NCBI RefSeq assembly: GCF_904846175.1
Contig: NZ_CAJGZM010000002.1
Location: 124,001 to 188,000, forward strand
DNA length: 64,000 nucleotides
From: Psychrobacter immobilis
Lineage (GTDB): Bacteria > Pseudomonadota > Gammaproteobacteria > Pseudomonadales > Moraxellaceae
Direction: 5' to 3'
The position numbers and the translations under genes were made by a program. Of the stretch, positions 1 to 9,133 are shown in pieces (the stretch's first letter is position 1; each line of letters starts with the position of its first letter). Under the pieces are notes generated by a model. It saw only the letters and a program-made list of their open reading frames with translations. It searched no databases and was not told the DNA's origin.

Positions 1-178
1 GGACTGAAGCGTTGACCACCGCATTATCAAACGATAATGAAATCTCCATGACGGCCAAAATAGCGGTAATAGATAAGGTGGTTATCATACCGCCCATACC
101 GCCATGTGAATATCCCCACCATGCCGCGACCGCTAGGGCAATGGCCGTGAAGATAAAGTCTAAATAAAAATGTCTCAT
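1..178 (-). CDS. DUF475 / TerC-like integral membrane protein (3' end cut by window)
   Basis: This open frame starts with ATG at 178 on the minus strand and runs off the left edge, so only about 59 N-terminal residues are visible. They form two hydrophobic segments (about residues 4-20 and 31-47), ending in the acidic membrane motif MEISLSFDNAVVNASV, which is typical of DUF475/TerC-like proteins (residues around E44 and D50-N51). An AGGA ribosome-binding site lies a few bases upstream. The family is linked to tellurite and metal stress, and the neighbouring terD fits that context. The exact substrate is unknown, and the missing C-terminus cannot be judged. Confidence 0.8.
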   Translation of the reverse strand, partial: MRHFYLDFIFTAIALAVAAWWGYSHGGMGGMITTLSITAILAVMEISLSFDNAVVNASV

Positions 179-237
179 GACACATCCTGTCTGGTTGCAT
201 AAAGCTAAGGTCGGTCTATTATAGACACTAACCACAA

Positions 238-266
238 AAAAGCGGTTATCGCTAACCGCTTTTTTG
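238..266. terminator. Bidirectional rho-independent terminator between terD and the DUF475 gene
   Basis: An 8-bp inverted repeat (AGCGGTTA / TAACCGCT) with a 4-nt loop is flanked by A- and T-runs, so it can act in both directions. It lies about 175 bases beyond the terD stop and upstream of the DUF475 start. The two genes are therefore probably separate transcripts. Confidence 0.8.
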
Positions 267-440
267 CATAATTTTAAACGAAACATAAAGCATTACCAAT
301 CATTTAACGACTGAAAATTGTGACTATTTTGCAACCACATTTTACAGTTCTAATCACAGCGCATAATGATATAGCATAACTTTAAGTTTTGGACGTGTTT
401 ATTGTCTAGTTAAAGCTGTTAACACGGGTCAAATATCAAT

Positions 441-1016
441 TTAGATATCGACGCCATACTGCTGACACATGGCTTGCAAGCCACCTGAATAGCCTTGACC
501 AACGGCGCGGAATTTCCATTCACCGTTATGACGATAGACTTCGCCAAATACCATCGCGGTTTCAACAGAGTAATCTTCTGCTAAGTCAAAACGTACCACT
601 TCCGTGCCAGTTTCTTCATTTACAACACGGATAAAAGCGTTGGCGACTTGACCAAAGTTTTGGCTACGAGCAGCTGCATCATGAATGGTCACCGTGACGA
701 CGATTTTATCGACATCAGCAGGTACTTGGGTCAGGTTTACTTTAACGACTTCATCGTCACCATCGCCTTCACCAGTACGGTTGTCGCCGGTATGCTCAAC
801 CGCGCCATTGTCAGATTTTAGCTGGTTGTAAAAGATAAAGTCATGATCGCCGCGTACTTTACCCGCCGTGCTGAGTAAAAATACACTGGCATCCAAATCA
901 AATTCAGCGCCAGACGTTGCGCGCTCATCCCAACCAAGACCGATAAGTAGCTTGGTCAAATTTGGGTCGGTTTTGGTAAGCGATAAGTTACCGCCTTTAT
1001 TAAGTGATAAAGCCAT
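441..1016 (-). CDS. terD: TerD family protein (tellurium resistance / calcium-binding stress protein)
   Basis: The 191-residue protein matches the usual TerD length (about 192) from the start [15 protein letters not shown] to the end. Visible hallmarks are GLGWDER near residue 27, the acidic segment [10 protein letters not shown] near 39, DFIFYNQL near 59, the Ca-binding-type stretch [15 protein letters not shown] (about 75-89), the [12 protein letters not shown] stretch (about 112-123) and the C-terminal [14 protein letters not shown]. TerD proteins are cytoplasmic beta-sandwich calcium binders that work with TerC-like membrane proteins in stress and tellurite resistance; a TerC-like gene follows directly. 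An AAGGAT ribosome-binding site precedes the ATG. No other ter genes are visible, so this is a minimal pair rather than a full terZABCDE operon. TerE would be the nearest alternative name. Confidence 0.93.
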   Translation of the reverse strand: MALSLNKGGNLSLTKTDPNLTKLLIGLGWDERATSGAEFDLDASVFLLSTAGKVRGDHDFIFYNQLKSDNGAVEHTGDNRTGEGDGDDEVVKVNLTQVPADVDKIVVTVTIHDAAARSQNFGQVANAFIRVVNEETGTEVVRFDLAEDYSVETAMVFGEVYRHNGEWKFRAVGQGYSGGLQAMCQQYGVDI

Positions 1017-1170
1017 GGGGTTATCCTTGTTATTAGAGTGACTAAGGGTTTGATAGTTAAGTTATATAAATAAAAAAAATCGCAATATTGGGATTAAAGC
1101 GCTCGTAAATCTACGCTTCACGGTTGCTTAGCTATTACCTAGTTAGTATTTAGTGACGCTCTATCATAGC

Positions 1171-1207
1171 AACAAAAAATGACCCAATCAAAGCTGATTG
1201 GGTCATT
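1171..1207 (-). terminator. Rho-independent terminator downstream of rlmKL
   Basis: A 13-bp stem (AATGACCCAATCA / TGATTGGGTCATT, 1178-1190 with 1195-1207) and a 4-nt loop are followed on the minus strand by a T-rich run (1171-1180). It lies about 140 bases past the rlmKL stop. The rest of the 1017-1347 gap is A/T-rich. It should hold the terD promoter near its left end, but I see no convincing -35/-10 pair. Confidence 0.8.
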
Positions 1208-1347
1208 GTTATGTGTACGGCTATATATAAGATAAGACTGACTATAAAAGACTGTTTTTAAATGCGAATACGATGTTCACATTACAAAACAATGCCTAAA
1301 TGCGCTGATTAACCTTTATAAGTATCTATAAACCTAAACTATAAGCC

Positions 1348-3645
1348 TTAACGATGGCGAATCTCAAAGCTCTGATGAATTGGCTTTTTAACATCAAAAT
1401 CAAAACCAATGGTTTTTTGGGTGATATCAACAACGTCATAGCGCTCAGTCAACTGCTCATCGAGCTCAAAACGGGTAAAGTTGTTGGAGAAATACAAAAT
1501 ACCATCAGCGGTCAAGCGATTCATTGCACGATTAATAATGGCAGAGTGATCACGCTGGACATCAAAGGTACCTTGGAACTTTTTCGAGTTCGAAAAGGTT
1601 GGTGGATCGATAAAGATAATATCAAATTGCTCAGTATTGTCTTTAATCCACTCAAAAATATCAGCCGCGACGAATTGATATTTATTGCCACTGACATTTA
1701 AGCCATTTAAAGCAAAGTTCTGCTTGCCCCAATCGAGATAATTCTGTGATAAATCAACGCTGGTGACTTTTTTCGCGCCAGCCAAAGCCGCATGGACACT
1801 TGCCGTACAGGTATAAGCAAATAAGTTCAGTACGGATTTATTACGACTGTTGTCTTTGATACGGGCGCGCATATTACGGTGATCAATAAACAAACCAGTA
1901 TCGAGATAATCGGTAAAGTTGACATAGAAATACGCGCCATCTTCACGAGCGACATAGAACTTGCCACGCTTTTCCGTATTGCCTTGCTTGCTATATTGAT
2001 CATTACCAGATTGACGGGCGCGGGTTTTAATAAAGATTTGTTCACGGTTAATCCCAAACACTTCACGGATACCCATTAACGCCAAATTAAAGCGTTTTTT
2101 CGCCGTTTCAGGTGGAATGGTTTTTGGTGGTGCGTATTCTTGCACGTGCACATAATCGCCATATAAATCGACCGCTACTTTAAAATCGGGCAAATCCGCA
2201 TTATAAACGCGTAAATTACTAACAGTGTCTTTTTTAGCCAGTTTTTTCAGTTTGACAAGATTCTTTTGCAAACGGTTGATGAAGTCTTGTCCTTCTTCCA
2301 CTTCAATCTCACGTTTCTCAAAGCGACTGACCAAATTACCCGTTTGCCCAGCAATCAAGGTGCCATAGCGGAAATAAACCGTGATAGCACCATTATGACA
2401 ACGTAAGGTTTTTGGCTCTTTAATCGGTAAGATGTCCACTTGTTCGACATTGGCCGCCAAGATTCCGAGCATTGAGTTGATATCACTACCCGCAAAACTG
2501 TCTTGTAGAATAAGCCCAATCGCTTGGTATAACGGTTTAATCATTTCTTCATCACCCAAACGCTCACCATAAGGTGGGTTGGTGATGATTAAAGGATTGC
2601 TTAAACGACCATCATCAGCCAATGGCTTTAAGATGCTGCTGAGTCGGTCAAGGGCGCGGGTTTCAAGGTCAAGTAATGGTAATAAATCCTGCAAACCTGC
2701 GGCAATTAAGTTCTTTTCTGTCGCCAAAATCGCACCGCTGTCGGCATCGAAGCCTAAAATCAGTGGCAAAGTATCTGGTTGTTCGTTAATGATTTCTAAT
2801 GCTTCACGAAAACGCATTTGCGCATCATCAATCATTTGTTTCCATAACACATCGTCATGATGTTGCCACTCGTAAAAACCAAATTGATTGGCGGCTTTAT
2901 CGATACCGACGGCATAATCGCAATGCATCAGCAATGCTTCAATTATAAAGGTGCCTGAGCCACACATCGGGTCAATTAAGGCATTATAGAAAGGCGCATC
3001 ACCTTGTTCATTTTTCTTATGCCAACCTGCGCTATAGAGCAACGCCGCTGCTAAATTCTCTTTTAATGGCGCTTCAGTCATGGCCACGCGGTAGCCACGG
3101 CGATGCAAACTGGTGCCTGATAAATCTAAATACAGCTCAGCTTGCTTGTCATTGACCGTGGCAAACACAGAAAAATCTGGGTTCTTACTATCGACGTTAG
3201 GACGGCTGTCATAGACTTCGTTAAAGGTATCGGCAATCGCATCTTTGATACGCAGCATGGCAAACTGCTGACTGACAGCCACACGTTTATCAACCGATAA
3301 ACGAATCGCGAACGTTTGCTCTAAGCTAAATTGCTGCGTCCAATCGACCGATTTTGCCAAACCATAAAGCTGCTCTGCCACATCGTATTCGGCATTGATA
3401 TTTTTGCGCTTAATCAGCATCAATACCCGTGACGCAACCCGCGACCATAAGCAAATGGTATATAGGTCGCGTAATGTACCGGTGACTGCCAAACGACCGG
3501 TACTCTTGATATCACTCACAATACCGAAACTGGTCAGCTCAGTTTGTAGCGGTGCCTCAAGCCCATCGGCACAGGTAATAATAAGGTCAAGCGACAACTC
3601 TGCTGAAGTGGCTGGTAAGGAGTTGGGCATGGTTGTTTCGGTCAT
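1348..3645 (-). CDS. rlmL: Bifunctional 23S rRNA methyltransferase RlmKL (m2G2445 and m7G2069)
   Basis: The 765-residue fusion enzyme methylates two guanines of 23S rRNA using S-adenosylmethionine. An N-terminal THUMP domain (about residues 18-185) is followed by a first methyltransferase with the SAM loop DPMCGSGTF (about 224) and the catalytic motif NPPYGERL (about 358), corresponding to RlmL. The C-terminal RlmK part has a SAM-binding stretch near VLNLFAYTCTASVHA and the motif FIDPPTFSNSKK (about 682). It is longer than the roughly 702 residues of the E. coli protein, partly at the N-terminus. The first ATG has an AGGT-like ribosome-binding site; a second Met at residue 6 is possible. The gene is monocistronic, with a terminator at 1171-1207. 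Confidence 0.95.
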   Translation of the reverse strand: MTETTMPNSLPATSAELSLDLIITCADGLEAPLQTELTSFGIVSDIKSTGRLAVTGTLRDLYTICLWSRVASRVLMLIKRKNINAEYDVAEQLYGLAKSVDWTQQFSLEQTFAIRLSVDKRVAVSQQFAMLRIKDAIADTFNEVYDSRPNVDSKNPDFSVFATVNDKQAELYLDLSGTSLHRRGYRVAMTEAPLKENLAAALLYSAGWHKKNEQGDAPFYNALIDPMCGSGTFIIEALLMHCDYAVGIDKAANQFGFYEWQHHDDVLWKQMIDDAQMRFREALEIINEQPDTLPLILGFDADSGAILATEKNLIAAGLQDLLPLLDLETRALDRLSSILKPLADDGRLSNPLIITNPPYGERLGDEEMIKPLYQAIGLILQDSFAGSDINSMLGILAANVEQVDILPIKEPKTLRCHNGAITVYFRYGTLIAGQTGNLVSRFEKREIEVEEGQDFINRLQKNLVKLKKLAKKDTVSNLRVYNADLPDFKVAVDLYGDYVHVQEYAPPKTIPPETAKKRFNLALMGIREVFGINREQIFIKTRARQSGNDQYSKQGNTEKRGKFYVAREDGAYFYVNFTDYLDTGLFIDHRNMRARIKDNSRNKSVLNLFAYTCTASVHAALAGAKKVTSVDLSQNYLDWGKQNFALNGLNVSGNKYQFVAADIFEWIKDNTEQFDIIFIDPPTFSNSKKFQGTFDVQRDHSAIINRAMNRLTADGILYFSNNFTRFELDEQLTERYDVVDITQKTIGFDFDVKKPIHQSFEIRHR

Positions 3646-3960
3646 ACGGATACCTGTGGGCTAAATTGATAAATATTGATAAATAAAGTACATCATAAAA
3701 TAAGATGTTTAACCGCTAATTTTACCATAATTACGCTATGGATGGTTTAAGTGGCTTTGATTAAAAGACAGGGTTTAAAATTTTGCCTTTAAGGCATTAT
3801 TAAAAGCATGGCTATCTAGCGTGAGATTAAAAAAATGGCTCATTATTGGTTTTTGATCTAGAGCGTGTCCTGATTTTAAAAATGGTAATAAATATGAGAT
3901 AAATTGCAGTCAGCGAGGAAAATAAATCGCTCAGTGATAGAGATTCTTGTAAAAAAACCA
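3646..3960. other. Intergenic stretch upstream of rlmKL, no gene seen
   Basis: The 467-base gap between rlmKL and the peroxiredoxin gene is A/T-rich. It contains the peroxiredoxin terminator (3961-4004) and short tandem repeats (4006-4047) on its right. On the left it should contain the rlmKL promoter. I saw no open frame with coding character and no recognisable promoter. Confidence 0.4.
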
Positions 3961-4004
3961 TAAAAAAACGGCGCAGCCCTTATATTCAAGGACTACGCCG
4001 TTCG
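3961..4004 (-). terminator. Rho-independent terminator of the peroxiredoxin gene
   Basis: The imperfect stem pairs AACGGCG with CGCCGTT, then AG with CT and CCTT with AAGG across two C/A mismatches. On the minus strand a run of seven T follows. It lies about 110 bases beyond the peroxiredoxin stop at 4113. Confidence 0.75.
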
Positions 4005-4005
4005 A

Positions 4006-4047
4006 CAGTATTCAAGCATCAGTATTCAAGCATCAGTATTTGAGTAT
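4006..4047. repeat. Three 14-bp tandem repeats in a peroxiredoxin 3' region
   Basis: CAGTATTCAAGCAT occurs twice exactly (4006-4019, 4020-4033), followed by a diverged third copy (4034-4047). A second degenerate series built on TTAAGCAT follows at about 4087-4120, running into the stop codon of the peroxiredoxin gene. Function is unknown. They probably arose by slippage and sit in the 3' untranslated region. Confidence 0.8.
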
Positions 4048-4112
4048 CTATCAACGCCTGAAAATACCAATCAAGCGTCAATGTGCTTAAGCATTGTACT
4101 TAAGCATCGTGG

Positions 4113-4640
4113 TTAAGCATTACTTTTCAAATACGCTAACATGGTGTCTGCATCTGATACTTCAAACGGGTCTGTTGGGCAGTTGTCGTCAAAACCAGCT
4201 TCCTTAAACACTTTTTTGATGGCTTTATTATCTACAAGCATCGAATAACGCCATGAGCGCATACCAAAGCCAAGATTACTCTTATCAACCAGCATGCCCA
4301 TTTTACGAGTGAACTCACCATTGCCATCAGGAAGCAAGAAAACGTTTTCACGGTTTTGCTTTAGACCCCATTGGTACATGACGAAGGCATCGTTGACAGA
4401 AATGCAAACGATTTCATCTACGCCTAACGCTTTAAATTCATGGTAAAGCTCTTCATAGCGAGGTAGATGGCTGGTTGAACACGTTGGCGTAAAGGCACCT
4501 GGTAGTGAGAACACAACCACTTTTTTATTGGCAAATAACTCATCTGTGGTTAGGTCATACCATGTGAATGGATTGTCTCCTCCGATAGAGTCATCGCGAA
4601 CACGAGTTTTGAAAGTCATATCAGGTACATGGGTAATCAT
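4113..4640 (-). CDS. Prx5-type peroxiredoxin
   Basis: The 175-residue cytoplasmic thiol peroxidase reduces peroxides. The active-site stretch [16 protein letters not shown] places the peroxidatic cysteine at C54, with the supporting threonine T51 in the usual TxxC arrangement and the conserved arginine R128 in the GMRSWRYS segment. C79 and C154 are the other cysteines. The family is the peroxiredoxin-5 / hybrid Prx-Grx group, but there is no glutaredoxin domain here, so reduction must come from a separate glutaredoxin/glutathione or thioredoxin system. It forms a single-gene unit with its own terminator. Confidence 0.93.
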   Translation of the reverse strand: MITHVPDMTFKTRVRDDSIGGDNPFTWYDLTTDELFANKKVVVFSLPGAFTPTCSTSHLPRYEELYHEFKALGVDEIVCISVNDAFVMYQWGLKQNRENVFLLPDGNGEFTRKMGMLVDKSNLGFGMRSWRYSMLVDNKAIKKVFKEAGFDDNCPTDPFEVSDADTMLAYLKSNA

Positions 4641-4898
4641 TATTTACTCCGATTTAGGCTATTATCTTTTTGTTTTAAAAATGCTGCATTTATATGATAA
4701 TGGTTATAGCAATCCATAAGCAAATCTTTAAGAGTATATTCACGATATAAGCTATCAAAATATATGAGCTTTTTTTAGACCTTACAAGCTACGCTAGTTG
4801 TTCTTGCCATATCCTAGAGAGCTATGTTTGAAGTAGTCTTTGTGGTTTAAGGTTTTTAAACTTACTTTTCTAGATTAGGAGCACGCTTTAATAAGACG

Positions 4899-6098
4899 TT
4901 ATTTATCATCCTTTTTTAACGATACTGCTTCTGTAACTAATTGCGTAGTGGTGGCAAAGGGTTTGGTGGCGATAGGATAATCGACATCTTTTGGCATCAG
5001 CAAGCGCATATGCGGGTAGGGCGTGGAGATGTTTGCCGCATCAAAGGCACTTTTTATATGCTCTCGTAAGCCTTCTTTAATTTTTGGCATACGCGCCACC
5101 GCCGCAGGCTTGACCCAAAAACGCACGATAAAAAATACACCATATTCGCCAATTTCATCGATGGTCGCTGACGTTTCAGGGCGCTTTAGCACCACTTCGC
5201 TATCAGCCAATACCTGCAAAATTACTTCGCGCGCTTTCTCGATATCATCTTCAAAAGCAATACGCATGCGGATATCAAAGCGTATAAAGTTTTTTGAGGT
5301 TAAATTGGTGACCACAGAAGAAGCAACGTTTGAATTAGGAATAATAACGGTGATATTGTCACGGGTTAAGACATGGGTGGTGCGTAAAGCGATAACCACG
5401 ACGCGCCCTTCATTATCATTGATATTGACCCAGTCGCCCACTTGAAACGATTGCTCAAGCAAGATAGTAATGCCAGCGATAAAGTTGGCAAGCGTCGATT
5501 GGGCAGCAAAGCCGACCGCCAAACCAGCGATACCCAAACCTGCTACCAATGACACGATATCAAAGCCAAATTGTGCCATGACGCTGGCAAGTCCTAAGAC
5601 CAATAACAGCACAGATAAAATATTTTTAAGCAGCTGCTCAATAGAAGCGTTCAGACCATAATGTTGCAGGACTTTATGAATAATTTGCCCTGATGACGTC
5701 CACAGCACATAATAAATACCCGCCCAAGTGCTGGCTTTGGCAGTAGCTTTGACCGTCTCCGGCTCAAAGTTTAGCTGGCTCATGATAGCTATCAAGCTGG
5801 TCACAATCCAAATATAGCGCAGCACTGAGCGAACAATTTTAGACCGGCGTTCATTTAGGCGGATTCTGGTTTTGCTTTTTTTGACAATATAAATCGCAAG
5901 CCAATAAAAAAATCCCAATACCGCCAGCAGTATGAGAATTTTGATACCCGTACTCACCAATTCTACCGATTTAGCTGACCAGTCTAAGGAGTCTTCATCT
6001 ATAGTGCCGCCAATAGCAAGGTATAGGCTAGTATGTAGGTCGCGAACAATCTCTTGAAAGAAGTCAGTAATACTAGCGATTGCCATTGTTTTATCCAT
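4899..6098 (-). CDS. mscS: Small-conductance mechanosensitive channel, MscS family
   Basis: The 399-residue inner-membrane channel opens on membrane tension to release solutes during hypo-osmotic shock. Hydrophobic helices are visible at about 51-73, 93-108, 122-138, 157-177 and the pore-lining stretch 183-213, with the signature GLAVGFAAQSTLANFIAG (about 192-209) followed by the beta-domain motif QSFQVGDWVNI (216-226). The cytoplasmic vestibule region runs to about 370. It is longer than E. coli MscS (286) because of extra N-terminal helices. The ATG at 6098 lacks a clear ribosome-binding site; an in-frame ATG at codon 5 is an alternative. It does not overlap its neighbours. Confidence 0.9.
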   Translation of the reverse strand: MDKTMAIASITDFFQEIVRDLHTSLYLAIGGTIDEDSLDWSAKSVELVSTGIKILILLAVLGFFYWLAIYIVKKSKTRIRLNERRSKIVRSVLRYIWIVTSLIAIMSQLNFEPETVKATAKASTWAGIYYVLWTSSGQIIHKVLQHYGLNASIEQLLKNILSVLLLVLGLASVMAQFGFDIVSLVAGLGIAGLAVGFAAQSTLANFIAGITILLEQSFQVGDWVNINDNEGRVVVIALRTTHVLTRDNITVIIPNSNVASSVVTNLTSKNFIRFDIRMRIAFEDDIEKAREVILQVLADSEVVLKRPETSATIDEIGEYGVFFIVRFWVKPAAVARMPKIKEGLREHIKSAFDAANISTPYPHMRLLMPKDVDYPIATKPFATTTQLVTEAVSLKKDDK

Positions 6099-6177
6099 GC
6101 GAAGTTTAGGGCTAAATAAGATGGGTAATAAAAAATCTGCTTGTAAATTAACTTAAAGCACCGAGCCAAACAGACGT

Positions 6178-7689
6178 TTAAAAATTACCCTCTTGGGTAT
6201 CATGCGATTGATAAGGTATCTTCATCAGTCGCTGCACGTCACGTAATGCGGTACGCAAGCCTTCTAATATCGTCGGATGATAAAAAGGCGTATCAAGCAT
6301 GTCTTTGATACTCATATCATTGGTAATCGCCATGGCCAATATATGCCCAATATATTCAGCATCAGGAGCGACCATGCTTGCGCCCAAGATTCTATCTGTC
6401 TTTTTGCAACCGTAAATATGCAATAAACCGCAGTTGACACCCATCACGCGGCTGCGTCCTTGATTGTCAAAGCTCACACTTCCGATGACATGTTCAAGTT
6501 CTGAGTCTGCTTGGATATCAGGTAGCGACATGCCGACGTTAACGATTTGCGGTGAGCAAAATACGATAGAAAATGGCGTAGCAGGTGGACGGATATGAGC
6601 ATCTTGGTTGTTTTCACAAACCATGCTACCCGCGCTAAAACCTTCATCACTGGCAACATGTAATAAAGGGAGATTGGCATTGGCATCACCAACGATATAG
6701 ACTTCTAAATCACCGATTTTACCGGTTTTTTTATCAAGCTGTTTTGGGCGATTTTTATCATCAAGCTCAACGCCTAGGTTTTCAATGCCAAGTGTATCGA
6801 TATTATTGCGCCGACCGGTGGCGACCAAAACGTACTGACCTTGCCATTGCTGCTTCTGACCTGCGCTATCTTCGTAATCAATAAAGGCAACTGAGCCTTC
6901 ATTTGAGTCTTCATTAGCCGAATTTTCTTGAGTGCCAACGTCGGTAATGTTACTACCCAAATGCATGGTCAGCTCACGGCCTAAGCAATCAATGGCTTTA
7001 TTGCTAATGTCATCGTCCTTTAGACCCGCCACGCGTTTGACACGATTAAATAAAGTAACGTCGACGCCTAAACGAGTAAAGGCTTGCGCAAGCTCTAAGC
7101 CGATGGCGCCTGCACCAACCACAGCCAATGACTTTGGTAAATCGGGTAGCTCAAAGACGCTATCGGAGGTAAGTAAGGTATCACCAAGCTTATCATTCCA
7201 GCCATCTGGGATAAAGGTTGAGCTGCCAGTGGCAACAATGATTTTATCCGCTTCGATCAGCTCATCATTGACCTCAATCAAGCCTTGTTTATTGATATAC
7301 GCGCGACCCGCTATTTTTGTCTCTGCAGGCCAACTTTCTACTTGCTCCTCAACATAGCTGGCAAAATGATCACGCTCTGCGCGTACGCGCTCCATGACTT
7401 GTTTACCATCTATTTGCACGCTGGCATGCACACCAAACTCGCCAGAATGATTGGCATCGTGGGCGCGGTCAGCGGCGGCAATCAGTAATTTGCTTGGCAT
7501 ACAACCAACAGCGATACAGGTAGTCGTCCAAAACCCATCATTAATAATCAAGACGTCGTCTTTTAGTTTTCTGGCTTGGCGAAAGGCGTTTTGACCGGCA
7601 GTACCGGCGCCAATGACTGCAACCGATACCTTGCGTGTCACTTTTTTATTGTTGCTATTATCAGCAGCGCTATCAGGCTGTTTATTCAT
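6178..7689 (-). CDS. Dihydrolipoamide dehydrogenase-like flavoprotein disulfide reductase
   Basis: This is a class I pyridine-nucleotide disulfide oxidoreductase. An FAD-binding motif VAVIGAGTAG is followed by the redox-active pair in TTCIAVGCMPSKLL (cysteines five residues apart, as in lipoamide dehydrogenase). Then come an NAD-binding GAGAIGLELA motif, the second FAD motif VYIVGDANA and the C-terminal YHPTILEGL with the base-forming His and Glu. I chose the ATG at 7689 (503 residues) because it has a GAG upstream. The open frame extends to 7719 but without a ribosome-binding site. It is not next to any 2-oxo-acid dehydrogenase subunits. Instead it lies 72 bases behind bcp on the same strand, so it may regenerate a thiol pool for peroxide defence; that role is inference. 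Confidence 0.85.
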   Translation of the reverse strand: MNKQPDSAADNSNNKKVTRKVSVAVIGAGTAGQNAFRQARKLKDDVLIINDGFWTTTCIAVGCMPSKLLIAAADRAHDANHSGEFGVHASVQIDGKQVMERVRAERDHFASYVEEQVESWPAETKIAGRAYINKQGLIEVNDELIEADKIIVATGSSTFIPDGWNDKLGDTLLTSDSVFELPDLPKSLAVVGAGAIGLELAQAFTRLGVDVTLFNRVKRVAGLKDDDISNKAIDCLGRELTMHLGSNITDVGTQENSANEDSNEGSVAFIDYEDSAGQKQQWQGQYVLVATGRRNNIDTLGIENLGVELDDKNRPKQLDKKTGKIGDLEVYIVGDANANLPLLHVASDEGFSAGSMVCENNQDAHIRPPATPFSIVFCSPQIVNVGMSLPDIQADSELEHVIGSVSFDNQGRSRVMGVNCGLLHIYGCKKTDRILGASMVAPDAEYIGHILAMAITNDMSIKDMLDTPFYHPTILEGLRTALRDVQRLMKIPYQSHDTQEGNF

Positions 7690-7761
7690 ATTATTCTCAA
7701 ATAAGGAGGATTTTATCATAGAGGATAGGTTTTAAAAATTATCAAAAAATCATTAATAAAA

Positions 7762-8259
7762 CTAGGTTGCTAGCGTCGTAAGTAAACGCTCAGTATAGCC
7801 TGCTGCTCTCAGATTGCGCTGCGCATGGGTAAGGGTGCCATTTTTATCAAAGACAAAGGTAGAACGTACAAGACCTAAGCTGATTTTGCCATACATGTTT
7901 TTTTCTTTAATGACATCGAAGTATTGGCACAGTTTCTCGTCATTATCACTAATAAGCGGAATATGCAGATTGTGCTTGGCGATGAATTTTTCGTGAGATT
8001 CAACGCTATCGCGCGAGACACCGATGATATCGTAGCCCAATTCATCAAACTCATTAAGCCGCGCGGTAAAATCTGTCGCTTGCGTGGTACAGCCTGGCGT
8101 ATTGTCTTTTGGATAAAAATATAAGATAAGCCCTTTATCGGTATGAGCGACCAGCTCTTTTAGGCTGATATCGTCATGAATAAAGTTACCGTCAAGCTCG
8201 CGTACGATGGTGACTGGAAAATCGGGTAGGGTAATAGTTTCAGTGGTCGGCTTAGCCAT
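7762..8259 (-). CDS. bcp: Thioredoxin-dependent thiol peroxidase Bcp/PrxQ
   Basis: The 165-residue cytoplasmic peroxiredoxin reduces hydrogen and organic peroxides. The active-site stretch YFYPKDNTPGCTTQATDF contains the peroxidatic C57. Position 62, where many Bcp proteins have the resolving cysteine (CxxxxC), is a threonine here, and the only other cysteine is C109, so this looks like a 1-Cys type or one using a distant partner. The downstream flavoprotein disulfide reductase gene begins 42-72 bases after the stop on the same strand, suggesting a two-gene operon. Confidence 0.93.
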   Translation of the reverse strand: MAKPTTETITLPDFPVTIVRELDGNFIHDDISLKELVAHTDKGLILYFYPKDNTPGCTTQATDFTARLNEFDELGYDIIGVSRDSVESHEKFIAKHNLHIPLISDNDEKLCQYFDVIKEKNMYGKISLGLVRSTFVFDKNGTLTHAQRNLRAAGYTERLLTTLAT

Positions 8260-8370
8260 TATAAAATCCTTATTAGTTTCGCTTATGCGTATATTATGCT
8301 CAGTGGTCTTATTATAGGCAGATTCATCGCAATAACTAGCCAGTTTTACACTTCACTTATTCATTCGCAA

Positions 8371-8400
8371 CAAAAAAGACTGGCAATGACCAGTCTTTTG
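8371..8400 (-). terminator. Rho-independent terminator downstream of the small periplasmic protein gene
   Basis: A stem of roughly 10 bp (AAAAGACTGG / CCAGTCTTTT) is followed on the minus strand by six T. It lies about 30 bases past the stop at 8430 and upstream of bcp, so bcp has a separate promoter between about 8260 and 8370. Confidence 0.8.
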
Positions 8401-8429
8401 TATTTTGTAGCAAGTATTTTTTAAGTAGC

Positions 8430-8759
8430 TTATGCGGGTTTTTGTGGCTGCTTTAAATCCAAGCCAACCGTGCATTGTTGCAGGTCTTTTTGCATTTTTT
8501 TCACGTAAGGTAAGCTTGATGGGTCTTTTTTATCTTGTGCGTAGCTTTCGATTTCCCACATCTGACCGATGGTCATATTGCTGCGGACACCGATGGTGCA
8601 TTTGCATAGTTTGGTCGCCGTATTTTTGTCAGCGACTTTATATTTGACCGCGCCATTGACACAGGTATTGATATTAGCCTGTTTGATATCGGCAGCATTT
8701 GCTTGTGGCAATGCAAACAGAGCAGCTAGGGCTAGGGGTAATACGGGCAAAAACTTCAT
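8430..8759 (-). CDS. Small exported protein with four cysteines, function unknown
   Basis: The protein has a typical Sec signal peptide (MKFLPVLPLALAALFAL with an A-Q-A-N-A cleavage region, cut about residue 22) and a mature part of about 85 residues. Mature cysteines lie in NTCVNG, the close pair LCKC and a C-terminal QQC, spaced for two disulfides. I do not recognise the family. The ATG at 8759 is preferred: AGAGGA lies five bases upstream of it, whereas the in-frame ATG at 8765 overlaps that site. It is monocistronic, with a terminator at 8371-8400. It probably acts in the periplasm. Confidence 0.7.
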   Translation of the reverse strand: MKFLPVLPLALAALFALPQANAADIKQANINTCVNGAVKYKVADKNTATKLCKCTIGVRSNMTIGQMWEIESYAQDKKDPSSLPYVKKMQKDLQQCTVGLDLKQPQKPA

Positions 8760-8765
8760 AAACAT

Positions 8766-9133
8766 CCTCTACGGGTCGCGTCGATTTCTCAGATTTTTTT
8801 ATAAAAATCTTGGTCGTTTTATTTTGTCACTTTTTTAATTAATAGTGTTTTTAATGATTTTGTCACTCATGTTATAACGTCTATAGATAAATATATAGGA
8901 AATTTTCTATGTATATATTACTCATTATATTTACCTAACCATGAGCAGCTAACAGTCGTCACTGATATAGTCGCCCATACCATAGCAAGGAAATCGCTTA
9001 AAATACAACGGCAGCGTGCTGTGTTAATGCAAGCAAATGTTGCGCAAATGTTTAATGAGCTTCTGCATAAAGGCAATTATACTCTTACTTTAAGATAGCT
9101 ATAAGCCTGTTTTTACAGTATTTATTAATACTA
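8766..9133. other. Intergenic stretch of 368 bases, no gene seen
   Basis: The sequence is strongly A/T-rich near 8820-8935, with two copies of TTTTGTCACT about 36 bases apart (near 8822 and 8858). These could flank the promoter of the small exported protein. The right part, next to the queC stop, shows no hairpin strong enough to call a terminator. I saw no coding frame. Confidence 0.4.

Noticed and set aside
1354..3664. Plus-strand open frames opposite rlmKL
   Set aside because: They are shadows of a clearly conserved coding gene and lack any known motif.
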